A stretch of DNA of 64,000 nucleotides from an uncultured Bacteroidales bacterium (GTDB lineage: Bacteria; Bacteroidota; Bacteroidia; Bacteroidales; Muribaculaceae), in assembly GCA_902768435.1 (NCBI GenBank), contig CACXLJ010000002.1, positions 129,448 through 193,447 on the forward strand, given 5' to 3'. The translations under genes and the position numbers were made by a program. The notes under the pieces are model-generated. The model was not told the DNA's origin and made no database searches. It saw only the letters and a program-made list of their open reading frames with translations. Below are positions 7,570 to 15,893 of this stretch, piece after piece. Every line of letters starts with the position of its first letter. Within the stretch, counting starts at the first letter, position 1.

Positions 7570-9921
7570 ATGACCACATATATCAGAAAACTTGACAACG
7601 AACCCATAGGCAACACCGTGAAGGTGGTGCGCGTGAACGGCGACGGCGCTTTTCGCCAGCGCCTGCTCGAGATGGGCTTCGTGAAGGGCGCCGAAGTGAC
7701 GGTGATCAAGAATGCACCACTGCTCGACCCTGTCGAATACCGCATTCTGGGCTCACATATCTCGCTCAGGCACAGCGAGGCAGCACAAATCGATGTGACC
7801 GACCTCGACCAGGAGATTGAGACCAACGGCGAACTGCAGTACATGGGCACCACCGACACCACCATAGGCGAACAGGACCCCATGGCCGACAATGTGCTGC
7901 GCGTGGCACTTGTGGGCAACCCCAACTGCGGTAAGACATCGCTGTTCAACTTCGCCACAGGCGCCAAGGAGAAGGTGGGCAACTATGGCGGCGTGACCGT
8001 AGATTGCAAAGAAGGCGAGTTTACAATAAATGGCAAAAAGGTACAGTTGGTGGACCTTCCGGGCACCTACTCGCTCACCGAATACTCGCCCGAAGAGATG
8101 TATGTGCGCACCTATCTGCGCGACAACCACCCCGACGCCATCCTCAACATAGTGGATGCCGGTAACCTGGAGCGCAACATGTATCTCACCACTCAGCTCA
8201 TGGACATGAACATCCCTTTGGTCATTGCCCTGAACATGTGGGACGAGTTTGAGAAAAGCGGTGACACCCTTGATGTGGAAGCCATGAGCCGCCTGCTGGG
8301 CGCCCGCATCATCCCCGTAACGGCCCGCGACGGCAAAGGCGTGAAAGATGTGCTCAAGGCCTCGCTCGAAGCTATCGAGGAATCGGAACACACTACCACC
8401 CACAAGAATGTGAACTATGGCACCGTGATAGAGGAAGCGATTGCCGAAATCGGACAACTTACTCCTGAATTGAACCGCTACACGCTGCTCAAAATTATAG
8501 AAAATGACAAGCATGCTCTGGCTCTGACCGAGAATTCGGAGCATTACGACGCCATCAAGGAAAAGGCCGAGAAGCTGCGCAAAAGCATCGAAAAAGAGTA
8601 TAACGACGACATCACCAGCATCATCTCGGATGTGAAATATGGCTTTGTGCGCGGCGCCCTTGCCGAGGTGCTGACGCAGAACCGCAAGACCGACAAGTCG
8701 AAACTGGGCTACGCGCTTGATGTGGTGCTCACCAACCGCTGGCTGGGCTTGCCCATCCTGTTCGGGCTCATGTGGCTCATGTTCCAGGCCACCTTCACGC
8801 TGGGCGCCTATCCGCAGGAGTGGATAGAGCAAGGCGTGGAATGGTTTGGCTCGTGGGTGGGCGACATCATGCCCGACGGCATCTTGCGCGACCTGGTGGT
8901 CGACGGCATCATTGCCGGTGTGGGTGGGGTGCTTGTGTTCCTTCCTAACATCCTGATACTCTTCTTCTTCATCTCAATTTTGGAAGACAGCGGCTACATG
9001 GCACGCGCGGCGTTTATCGTCGACCGCATCATGCACCGCATAGGACTGCACGGCAAGTCGTTCATCCCCTACCTGATAGGCTTCGGGTGTGGCGTTCCCG
9101 CCATCATGGCTACACGCACGCTCGAGAATAGGCGCGACCGCATCATCACCATTCTCACCATCCCCTTCATGTCGTGTTCGGCGCGACTGCCGCTCTACCT
9201 GCTGCTTGTGTCGGCCTTCTTCACTGCACATCAGGGACTTATACTGATGAGCATCTACCTGGTGGGTATCGTGGTTGCCGCTCTCACCGCTATCTTGCTG
9301 AGCCGCACGCTCATGAAGCGCGACAAGACGCAATTTGTGATGGAACTTCCGCCCTACCGCATGCCCACAGCCCGCAACGCCACGCTGCACATGTGGAGCA
9401 AGGGCTCGCAATACCTGCGCAAGATGGCCACAGTGATTCTCGCCGCCTCTATCATCGTGTGGGCGCTGGGCTACTTCCCACGGCACGAGGGCCAGTCGAA
9501 ACAGCAGCAAATCGAGAACTCTTACATGGGACAGATGGGCAAGGCCATCGAACCCGTGGTGGCACCACTGGGCTTCAACTGGCAGATGGGCGTGAGCGTG
9601 CTCACAGGCGCCGCTGCTAAGGAGATTGTGGTATCGTCGATGGGCGTGCTCTACACCGGCGAAGAGGCCGATGAAGAATCGGCTCCGCTCAAGGAGAAAC
9701 TGCAATCGGTGACCGACGCCAGCGGCAACAAGGTGTTCAACCCCATCGTGGCCTACTCGTTCATGCTCTTTGTGCTGCTCTACTTCCCGTGCATCGCCGC
9801 CCTGGTGGCAGTGCGTCGTGAAGCAGGAACCAAGTGGATGCTGTTCGAGATATTCTACACCACCGCAGTGGCCTGGCTCATCTCGTTTGTGTTCTACCAA
9901 ATAGCCAATTTAATTGTATAG
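7570..9921 (+). CDS. feoB: ferrous iron transporter, FeoA-FeoB fusion
   Basis: 783 residues. Residues about 1-78 form a FeoA SH3-like domain (RQRLLEMGFVKGAEV). After a short linker comes the FeoB G domain with G1 GNPNCGKT near residue 117, G3 DLPGTYSL and G4 NMWD. From about residue 390 there is a polytopic membrane region with the Gate motifs GCGVPAIMATRTL and SCSARLPLYLLLV. It imports Fe2+ across the inner membrane. FeoA-FeoB fusions are common in Bacteroidetes. It lies 14 bp after the porin-like gene and is followed by a Cys-rich membrane protein, giving a three-gene iron operon. Confidence 0.97.
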   Translation: MTTYIRKLDNEPIGNTVKVVRVNGDGAFRQRLLEMGFVKGAEVTVIKNAPLLDPVEYRILGSHISLRHSEAAQIDVTDLDQEIETNGELQYMGTTDTTIGEQDPMADNVLRVALVGNPNCGKTSLFNFATGAKEKVGNYGGVTVDCKEGEFTINGKKVQLVDLPGTYSLTEYSPEEMYVRTYLRDNHPDAILNIVDAGNLERNMYLTTQLMDMNIPLVIALNMWDEFEKSGDTLDVEAMSRLLGARIIPVTARDGKGVKDVLKASLEAIEESEHTTTHKNVNYGTVIEEAIAEIGQLTPELNRYTLLKIIENDKHALALTENSEHYDAIKEKAEKLRKSIEKEYNDDITSIISDVKYGFVRGALAEVLTQNRKTDKSKLGYALDVVLTNRWLGLPILFGLMWLMFQATFTLGAYPQEWIEQGVEWFGSWVGDIMPDGILRDLVVDGIIAGVGGVLVFLPNILILFFFISILEDSGYMARAAFIVDRIMHRIGLHGKSFIPYLIGFGCGVPAIMATRTLENRRDRIITILTIPFMSCSARLPLYLLLVSAFFTAHQGLILMSIYLVGIVVAALTAILLSRTLMKRDKTQFVMELPPYRMPTARNATLHMWSKGSQYLRKMATVILAASIIVWALGYFPRHEGQSKQQQIENSYMGQMGKAIEPVVAPLGFNWQMGVSVLTGAAAKEIVVSSMGVLYTGEEADEESAPLKEKLQSVTDASGNKVFNPIVAYSFMLFVLLYFPCIAALVAVRREAGTKWMLFEIFYTTAVAWLISFVFYQIANLIV

Positions 9922-9973
9922 TTGCCAAGATTTGACAAACCGAAATCAGTATTTACCCCTAAAGCTGCTTGAA

Positions 9974-10189
9974 ATGCAAACCGCCATTGTCATAGTGATT
10001 GTCGCTGCCGCCCTGCTGTTCATGGCAAGGCGCATCATGCGACAATGGAAAGGCGACAAATCGTGTGGATGTGGCTGCTCGGATAGCGAGGGTAAAGAGG
10101 GAAATTGCTCATGCAGTGAAGGGCAGCACAAGGCTGGTAACGGTTGTCTCGACTGCCCCTTGCAAGGCAAATGCAACCATTGCCATTAA
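9974..10189 (+). CDS. FeoB-associated Cys-rich membrane protein
   Basis: 71-residue protein with one N-terminal membrane helix (AIVIVIVAAALLFMA) followed by a short cytosolic tail crowded with Cys: CGCGC, CSCS, CLDC and CNHCH. This matches the small Cys-rich proteins that follow feoB in Bacteroidetes and are thought to assist the transporter or sense iron. The frame is open from 9914, but the ATG at 9974 begins directly at the membrane helix and lies 52 bp after the feoB stop. It is the last gene before a strong hairpin. Confidence 0.85.
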   Translation: MQTAIVIVIVAAALLFMARRIMRQWKGDKSCGCGCSDSEGKEGNCSCSEGQHKAGNGCLDCPLQGKCNHCH

Positions 10190-10211
10190 TAGACAAAACA
10201 CAAAATATAGC

Positions 10212-10245
10212 AAAGGGCGCGCGATGGCCAACTCGCGCGCCCTTT
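10212..10245. terminator. bidirectional terminator between feo operon and DUF4251 gene
   Basis: A perfect 13-bp inverted repeat (AAAGGGCGCGCGA at 10212-10224 against 10233-10245) with an 8-nt loop. The A and T ends let it work for both converging transcripts. Confidence 0.85.
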
Positions 10246-10270
10246 GTTGTGTTTACAAATGCAAACGGTA

Positions 10271-10888
10271 CTATTTGTCGATTTTGATGCTCGAGTTTCG
10301 GTAGGGAACCAGTCGACCATAAAGGGTGATATTTGACCTGCCCATCGTGGGGTTCACCATCACCATCACATGGTCGCTGTCCTTGTAAAGAGTGATGTAA
10401 ACATAGGCATTCATCTGGTAGCTCACCATGTTGTAGCTCAGACTCACACTACCATCTTTGCTTTCCTTCATTTTCACGCCATTCACTTTGCCGTGAAGCG
10501 TGATGCCACCCAGGCCATTGGCACCCATACGGCCATCCATATATGCCACTTGAAAGATGCCTGCATCGCCCTGACGAAGCAAGAAGTTGGCATTATTCGA
10601 CAATCCGCTGGCTGTGTAGCCGGTTCGTCCGTCTGAAATGCGGTCGGCCATAACCACAAAATAGCCCTGCTCCATGGCCTGGAGCGCCTTTTCGTGTGCC
10701 AATACATTGACCTGTTCACGCAATTCTTTCTCGTGCGCCTTTTGCTGTGCTTTGGTTTCCTTTGAGGGAGCAGCTGGCTTCACTACCACAAGATCCACAT
10801 CATTTTCGTTAGCAGTCACTGCATCTTGCGCCTGTGCTGCCGCCATGCCCAAAAGCATGGAAATCGTAAAGAACATAATTTTTTTCAT
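10271..10888 (-). CDS. secreted DUF4251 family protein
   Basis: 205 residues with a signal peptide (MKKIMFFTISMLLGMAAAQA). A Lys/Glu/Gln-rich helical stretch around residues 43-70 is followed by the domain I recognise as DUF4251 (FVVMADRI, then a Gly-rich LGGITLHGKVNG and a C-terminal LYGRL). DUF4251 is a Bacteroidetes periplasmic or outer-membrane-associated domain with no assigned function. An AGGAGGA sequence lies about 8 bp before the ATG, an unusually good Shine-Dalgarno for this phylum. A TATATTTGC promoter element is 22 bp upstream. It is monocistronic and convergent with the feo operon. Confidence 0.8.
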   Translation of the reverse strand: MKKIMFFTISMLLGMAAAQAQDAVTANENDVDLVVVKPAAPSKETKAQQKAHEKELREQVNVLAHEKALQAMEQGYFVVMADRISDGRTGYTASGLSNNANFLLRQGDAGIFQVAYMDGRMGANGLGGITLHGKVNGVKMKESKDGSVSLSYNMVSYQMNAYVYITLYKDSDHVMVMVNPTMGRSNITLYGRLVPYRNSSIKIDK

Positions 10889-10909
10889 AGTAAAGTCCTC
10901 CTTTTTGTT

Positions 10910-10918
10910 GCAAATATA
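10910..10918 (-). promoter_or_regulatory. -7 element for the DUF4251 gene
   Basis: Minus-strand TATATTTGC, 22 bp before the ATG. The strong purine-rich ribosome site AAGGAGGAC lies between them. Confidence 0.55.
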
Positions 10919-10939
10919 GCAAATTCAAATGAAAATTAC

Positions 10940-10947
10940 TAATTTTG
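10940..10947 (+). promoter_or_regulatory. -7 element for the CPBP protease gene
   Basis: Plus-strand TAATTTTG, 27 bp before the ATG at 10975. It is divergent from the DUF4251 promoter 22 bp away. Confidence 0.45.
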
Positions 10948-10974
10948 CTGAAAACATAGGCGAAAAAAAGAAAT

Positions 10975-11868
10975 ATGGAGAAACTTGAAGAGAAACTGAA
11001 CATCTCGTTCGGCATGAAGCAGGTGGTGCTGTGGGTACTGCTCTTTGCAGGGCTGTTTATCGCCAGTTTTGTCGCATTAGGACAATCGGTTTCCATCGGC
11101 ATGGTGGCCCAGAATGTGGCGGTGTTCATTGCCCCGGCAGCCATCTTTGCCTACCTGGTCTATAAAGCCCCGTGGCGCTTCCTGCGTCTTGACAAAGCAC
11201 CCGCACTCAAAGATATATTGCTGGTGGTGGCAGTAATGATAGTGTCGCTGCCTGCCATGAACTATCTGGTTGACCTCAACAGCCAAATGCACCTGCCCGA
11301 CTGGATGAGCGGCGTGGAGGAATGGATGCGCGAGAGCGAAGATGCAGCGCAGGAACTCACCAGTTCGCTCATCAACACCACTTCGTTGGCCGAAATGCTG
11401 TGGCTGGTGCTCATTGTGGGCGTGCTCACAGGCATTGGCGAGGAGATGTTCTTCCGCGGAGCCATGCTGGGCACATTTTTGCAAAAATCTGTCAATAAGC
11501 ATGTATCTATCGTGTTTGTTGCCGTCATCTTCAGTGCTTTCCACATGCAGTTCTTCGGCTTCGTCCCGCGCCTGCTGCTGGGCATGTGGTTTGGCTACCT
11601 GGTGGTGTGGACACGATCGCTGTGGGTGCCCATCATCGCGCATGCGCTCAACAACAGTGTGGTGGTGGTGGCGACCTACCTTGCCAACACCCATGCAATC
11701 AATACTCATGCTCTTAACAATATTGGACTGCCTCAAGACGGGCAATTTCCATTCATGGCTCTGGTGAGTGCCATTGTAACGGCTTTAATTATCTACTATT
11801 TTGTCAAAACAAGGAAATGCGGGAAGGTTGACAAGGACATTCAATACATTTCCACGCCAGAAGAATAG
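10975..11868 (+). CDS. CPBP family intramembrane glutamic endopeptidase
   Basis: 297-residue multi-spanning membrane protein. It has all CPBP (Rce1/Abi-like) motifs: GEEMFFRG with Glu156-Glu157 and Arg161, FSAFH with His190, and HALNNS with His223 and Asn227. These residues form the active site of the family. Bacterial members act in protein maturation, bacteriocin immunity or signalling; the substrate here cannot be told. Its stop is separated by a single base from the stop of the convergent methylase gene, so the two transcripts run into each other without a visible GC-rich terminator. Confidence 0.9.
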   Translation: MEKLEEKLNISFGMKQVVLWVLLFAGLFIASFVALGQSVSIGMVAQNVAVFIAPAAIFAYLVYKAPWRFLRLDKAPALKDILLVVAVMIVSLPAMNYLVDLNSQMHLPDWMSGVEEWMRESEDAAQELTSSLINTTSLAEMLWLVLIVGVLTGIGEEMFFRGAMLGTFLQKSVNKHVSIVFVAVIFSAFHMQFFGFVPRLLLGMWFGYLVVWTRSLWVPIIAHALNNSVVVVATYLANTHAINTHALNNIGLPQDGQFPFMALVSAIVTALIIYYFVKTRKCGKVDKDIQYISTPEE

Positions 11869-11869
11869 T

Positions 11870-13057
11870 TTATTTTATTTCAATAAAATTGCTGAGTGGA
11901 TATATCTGGGCAACAGTGGTATAGTTGCGCTTATGGAGATTAATTGGTTGGTCAAACGGAATAGCTTTAGTTGCATCAAACCGCATAACAGCGTAATATG
12001 GCGCATTCTCCGCAGAAAAACCTTTCTCGCGCAAAGATTCTGCCGTCCAAATCTGAAAGCCTTTCTTCGCCAACTTAAACAATCGTGGATTATTACCGTT
12101 GGTATGTAGGCATACATATCCCAGACGTTCAAATCCCTGCTTGACAAGTAATGAACCCTTTGAATCACCAGCACGCATATAGGTAAAACCCGTTTGCATT
12201 GCAAGATGGCGGTCATCCTCACGCATGTGATTGACGAGTACGGTAGTTTCTTGCGGACTTTCACGCATTTTGTCACATAGTTTCTTGCGTGTCTTTTCGT
12301 CCTTTAGCACCTCTCTACGGCGCAGGGAAAGTTGTACGAATTCAGCCTCTTGTTCAATGCCAATGAATTGACGCCCAAGCAAATTGCCAGCTATTCCAGT
12401 TGTACCAGATCCACTAAACGGGTCAAGGATGGTATCACCCTCATTGGTTGAGGCCAGGATAATACGATAAAGAAGACGCAAAGGTTTTTGTGTGGGATGT
12501 TTGCCCTGTTGTTTCTCCCAAAGTCCAACCGCAGGAATGCGCCAAACATCTGTCATCTGACTACCACCGTTAAGCTGTTTCATCTTTTCATAATTGAACT
12601 TATGCGTTTTTTTCTCATGCTTGCGTGCCCAGATTATCAATTCAGTGGAAAAGTTGAAATACTTGCACGACAGATTTGGTGGCGGGTCGGATTTCTGCCA
12701 TGTAATAGTATTGAGCACCTTATAGCCCAGTTCTTGTAGGCAACGCATAACGACATGGATGTTATGGTGTGTGCCACTAATCCAGATAGTGCCATTGTCT
12801 TTGAGTTTAGGGCGGCATAGGGCCAACCATTGACGATTGAAGTTATAGATATATTCGGGTGTTCCGCCTTTGTCCCACTCGCCTTTATTCACACAAACCT
12901 GCTTGCCACTCTGTACACTGATGCCACCGTTGCTGAGGAAATATGGCGGGTCGGCAAAAATAGCATCTATAGAGTTATCCTCTATCTCTTTCAACCGCTC
13001 CATGCAATCACCTTGCAGGATGGTAAAGCCAGGATATGTAAAGATTTTGCCAGTCAT
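11870..13057 (-). CDS. DpnA-like DNA adenine methyltransferase with C-terminal extension
   Basis: 395-residue amino-methyltransferase of a GATC restriction-modification cassette. Catalytic motif IV is DPPYFLSNGG near residue 36. The SAM-binding FSGSGTTG lies near residue 218, the order expected for beta-class enzymes such as DpnA and HinfI-type methylases. DpnA-like enzymes usually end soon after the IGIEQEAEF segment (about residue 240). Here about 140 further residues follow, with no motif I recognise. It is the third gene after the Dam-like methylase and the nuclease, 23 bp downstream of the latter. In known DpnII systems DpnA also protects single-stranded or newly entered DNA. The base composition is AT-richer than the flanking genes, consistent with acquisition. 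Confidence 0.9.
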   Translation of the reverse strand: MTGKIFTYPGFTILQGDCMERLKEIEDNSIDAIFADPPYFLSNGGISVQSGKQVCVNKGEWDKGGTPEYIYNFNRQWLALCRPKLKDNGTIWISGTHHNIHVVMRCLQELGYKVLNTITWQKSDPPPNLSCKYFNFSTELIIWARKHEKKTHKFNYEKMKQLNGGSQMTDVWRIPAVGLWEKQQGKHPTQKPLRLLYRIILASTNEGDTILDPFSGSGTTGIAGNLLGRQFIGIEQEAEFVQLSLRRREVLKDEKTRKKLCDKMRESPQETTVLVNHMREDDRHLAMQTGFTYMRAGDSKGSLLVKQGFERLGYVCLHTNGNNPRLFKLAKKGFQIWTAESLREKGFSAENAPYYAVMRFDATKAIPFDQPINLHKRNYTTVAQIYPLSNFIEIK

Positions 13058-13080
13058 TTACTGTGTGCCTTTATGGCATT

Positions 13081-13914
13081 TTATCTTAATGTGTTAATAA
13101 AATTTTGTATCGTTGTCAGATTGTAAATGCTCGGTATTGCAGCAAACGCCTCTTCCAATTTGTTACGAGCACTATTCCAGCCAATGCCATCAGTAATCCA
13201 AACAAACTCATAGCCAAGAACACCATTTACTTTCGGAGCAACATCTGTGTAGGAACGAGCCACTTCGTTAAGCTTGGAACCACCACTAGAGTAGAAGTTC
13301 ACCTCTATGAGGTAAGTCTTGGCGTTAACAGTAATAGCAAAATCAAACACTTTCTGGTCAGCACCAAGTACGGATGCAATAGCAGGGAATTCTTGGGATG
13401 ATACCTGTTCGCGGTAAGCAATACCGGCATTTGCAAGAATACGCGCTACAAGCGTTTCAGTTATCTTTCCGCTTCTGTTCTTGCGCGCGTTTGTATCTAA
13501 GCCGGTCTCTACACCAAAGACATAGTCCACCAAGTCTTTCACCTCTTTATTTTTGAAAACCGTGTCAAGACCTGTGCCTTCAATGAATTTCATCACACCA
13601 TCCACAGAACTAAACAACGAATGAACCGAGTGCATCGAACCATCGTTGTCTATATACTTCTTATCGTTATTCTTGCGAGTGGCGATGAGGATGTCCATCG
13701 CTTCAAAGACGCGCGAGTCGCGATTCCAAAGTGCCTCAACTGCCTCACGGAGATTTTCTTTGCCGATGAGGTAGTTAAGTGAGTTAAGACTGATTTCGAT
13801 ATCTGCTACATTACGAGCAATCTTTGGGAAATCGCAATAGAAATCTAATGTTGCGTTCGTTTCGCGCAACTGAGACATAAACAAATCGAATTGTTCTTTA
13901 GTGTGTGCTGCCAT
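13081..13914 (-). CDS. DpnII/MboI-family type II restriction endonuclease
   Basis: 277 residues, matching the length of DpnII and MboI (about 280-290). The C-terminal half carries the likely PD-(D/E)xK core: GKITETLVARIL, then KVFDFAITV and the LIEVNFY strand, followed by SKLNEVARSY, which is typical of the DpnII family. It cleaves double-stranded GATC when unmethylated. Its ATG shares one base with the stop of the Dam-like methylase (TAATG), so the two are tightly coupled. That arrangement favours methylase production before the nuclease. Confidence 0.92.
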   Translation of the reverse strand: MAAHTKEQFDLFMSQLRETNATLDFYCDFPKIARNVADIEISLNSLNYLIGKENLREAVEALWNRDSRVFEAMDILIATRKNNDKKYIDNDGSMHSVHSLFSSVDGVMKFIEGTGLDTVFKNKEVKDLVDYVFGVETGLDTNARKNRSGKITETLVARILANAGIAYREQVSSQEFPAIASVLGADQKVFDFAITVNAKTYLIEVNFYSSGGSKLNEVARSYTDVAPKVNGVLGYEFVWITDGIGWNSARNKLEEAFAAIPSIYNLTTIQNFINTLR

Positions 13915-14813
13915 TATACTGCTATTTGTTGTTGTCTTGTTCTCTCGTAGTTATGAACAAGGATTTCCGTTAGTTTTCCTCGTTTACTTGCGTTAGCATT
14001 CACGCTACGCGAAGCCCAAACGCGGTCAATTACATATTGCAAATAAAGGTCATCAAAGAACATGTCTGCGCAATCAGAATTACTCAACATGAACTTATAA
14101 CCAGAGGCTTCTACTTTGTCGCAGAATTCCTTTAAGCGATGTTGTGCTACGTCGTTAAACGCTTCTTTCGTGTAGTCGTTAAAACTACTTGTGTTGTTCA
14201 GCGGCCGATAAGGTGGATCGAAATAGAAAAGCGTTTTTCCTTCCGCGTATGATAATGTTTCTTGATAGTCGCCAGTCAATATTATAACATTCTTCAACAA
14301 CTTGCTATCGGCAAAAATAGTGTTTGCATCACAAATAGTCGGTGACTCGTAACGACCAAAAGGCACATTGAAAAGTCCCGCTTTATTTACACGATACAGG
14401 CCATTAAAACATGTGCGATTAAGGAAGAAGAAAAGGGTTGTATTGCGTAGCGGGTCTAATGCCTTTGTGTTAAACTTGTCACGCATTAGTAGATAAAATT
14501 GCTTTCGACTTTCTTCTGATTGAAGGGAATAGTACTCTTTCTGGAGTTCTTTGAGAGAGTTCACCAATTCGGTAGGATTATCACGTACTACTTTATAGCA
14601 CGTGATAAGATCAGGATTGATATCGTTAATGATAGCTGACTGGATGTTGGAGTGTGTCTGCAACATGTAAAAGAGCATCGCTCCTCCGCCGACGAACGGC
14701 TCAATGTAAGTGACATTCTCCCATTGGTCAAAGTCAGCAGGAAGCAGAGCTTCGAGTTGTTCAATGAGTTGCGTTTTGCCGCCGACCCATTTGACAAATG
14801 GTTTCGCTTTCAT
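13914..14813 (-). CDS. Dam/DpnM-type DNA adenine methyltransferase (GATC)
   Basis: 299-residue alpha-class N6-adenine methylase. The N-terminal motif KPFVKWVGGKTQL and FVGGGAML form the SAM site. The catalytic motif is FYFDPPYRPL near residue 195, and the C-terminal segment has NANASKRGKLTEILV. These features place it with DpnM/Dam enzymes that methylate adenine in GATC. It is the first gene of a three-gene cassette (methylase, nuclease, second methylase) sitting between the CPBP gene and lptB. A TATTTTTG element lies 23 bp upstream. Confidence 0.94.
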   Translation of the reverse strand: MKAKPFVKWVGGKTQLIEQLEALLPADFDQWENVTYIEPFVGGGAMLFYMLQTHSNIQSAIINDINPDLITCYKVVRDNPTELVNSLKELQKEYYSLQSEESRKQFYLLMRDKFNTKALDPLRNTTLFFFLNRTCFNGLYRVNKAGLFNVPFGRYESPTICDANTIFADSKLLKNVIILTGDYQETLSYAEGKTLFYFDPPYRPLNNTSSFNDYTKEAFNDVAQHRLKEFCDKVEASGYKFMLSNSDCADMFFDDLYLQYVIDRVWASRSVNANASKRGKLTEILVHNYERTRQQQIAV

Positions 14814-14835
14814 TATTTTTATTTATTTCCGGTTA

Positions 14836-14843
14836 CAAAAATA
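14836..14843 (-). promoter_or_regulatory. -7 element for the restriction-modification cassette
   Basis: Minus-strand TATTTTTG, 23 bp before the Dam-like ATG, in an AT-rich gap. No good -33 element is seen. Confidence 0.4.
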
Positions 14844-14918
14844 CATTTTTTCTTTGAGAATAATACCATTTGTTGCATAAATCGCACAATTAATTAATAC
14901 CCAAGTTCAGGATAAGAT

Positions 14919-15893
14919 TTAGTCGAAGTGCTTGCGGCGGAAGATAAAGTTGCGCCCCAGGTACTTCTCACGCACAATGGGGTTCACAGCAAGTTCTTCG
15001 CTTGAGCCCTGGAAAAGGATTTTGCCTTCAAACAGCAAATAGGCTCGGTCGGTGATACTCAGCGTTTCGGGCGCGTTGTGGTCGGTGATAAGGATGCCTA
15101 TATTCTTTGACTTGAGGCTGTAGACGATGCTCTGGATGTCCTCCACGGCAATGGGGTCGACGCCGGCAAAGGGTTCGTCGAGCATGATGAAGCGCGGATT
15201 GATGGCCAGACAGCGCGCAATCTCGCAACGGCGGCGTTCGCCACCACTCAGGCGGTTACCCAGGTTCTTGCGCACCTTCTCGAGGTGGAACTCGGCAATG
15301 AGTTCCTCGAGTTTATCGCGCTGATACTCAGGGGTTGTATCGGTCATCTCCAACACAGTGCGAATGTTGTTCTCCACCGTGAGGGTGCGGAACACCGAGG
15401 CCTCCTGCGGCAGGTAACCGATACCCAACTTGGCACGCTTGTAAACGGGCAACTTGGTGATATCCACATCGTTGAGAAACACGCGGCCCTCGTTAGGCGA
15501 CACGAGACCTGTGGTCATATAGAAGGTGGTAGTCTTGCCGGCACCATTCGGCCCCAGCAGACCCACAATTTCGCCCTGATGCAGTTCGATAGACACATGG
15601 TTGGCCACGGTGCGCTGGCGATACTTCTTCACCAGGTTGTCGGTGCGCAGCACCAGCCTACCCTCTTCGCCCGCCTTCTTGAGCATAGCGGCCGTTTCCT
15701 TCGAGGGCTTGCCAGCATTCGGAGCCGATACTGGCTCCGAAGTGGGTGACGGGGAGGTTTCCGGATTGTCGTTTTCTGTCAATTCAGTTGATTCAGCAAC
15801 GTGTGCATCCATCTCCCTGGGGGCGAAAGATTCAGCGGCCTGCAATTCTTGTTCCATGGCAGGCTTCTTATTATTTTTCAGCGAGAATTTCAT
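14919..15893 (-). CDS. lptB: LPS export ABC transporter ATP-binding protein with N-terminal extension
   Basis: 324 residues. From about residue 80 it is a full LptB ATPase that powers LPS extraction from the inner membrane: Walker A GPNGAGKT at 114-121, signature LSGGERRR, Walker B with MLDEPFAGVD, and ITDHN as switch. LptB is usually about 240 residues. The extra N-terminal 80 residues are acidic and rich in Glu, Ser, Pro and Thr, probably disordered. The ATG at 15893 overlaps the udk stop by 4 bp (ATGA), which supports the long start. An internal Met at residue 70 would give the conventional length. Confidence 0.93.
   Translation of the reverse strand: MKFSLKNNKKPAMEQELQAAESFAPREMDAHVAESTELTENDNPETSPSPTSEPVSAPNAGKPSKETAAMLKKAGEEGRLVLRTDNLVKKYRQRTVANHVSIELHQGEIVGLLGPNGAGKTTTFYMTTGLVSPNEGRVFLNDVDITKLPVYKRAKLGIGYLPQEASVFRTLTVENNIRTVLEMTDTTPEYQRDKLEELIAEFHLEKVRKNLGNRLSGGERRRCEIARCLAINPRFIMLDEPFAGVDPIAVEDIQSIVYSLKSKNIGILITDHNAPETLSITDRAYLLFEGKILFQGSSEELAVNPIVREKYLGRNFIFRRKHFD

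Noticed and set aside
7753..9900. Long minus-strand frames (7753-8832 and 8974-9900)
   Set aside because: Both lie opposite feoAB; His/Val-rich composition is typical of shadows of GC-rich genes in this window.
11870..14813. Prophage or integrative element carrying the restriction cassette
   Set aside because: No integrase, transposase, flanking tRNA or obvious direct repeats; only composition hints at transfer.
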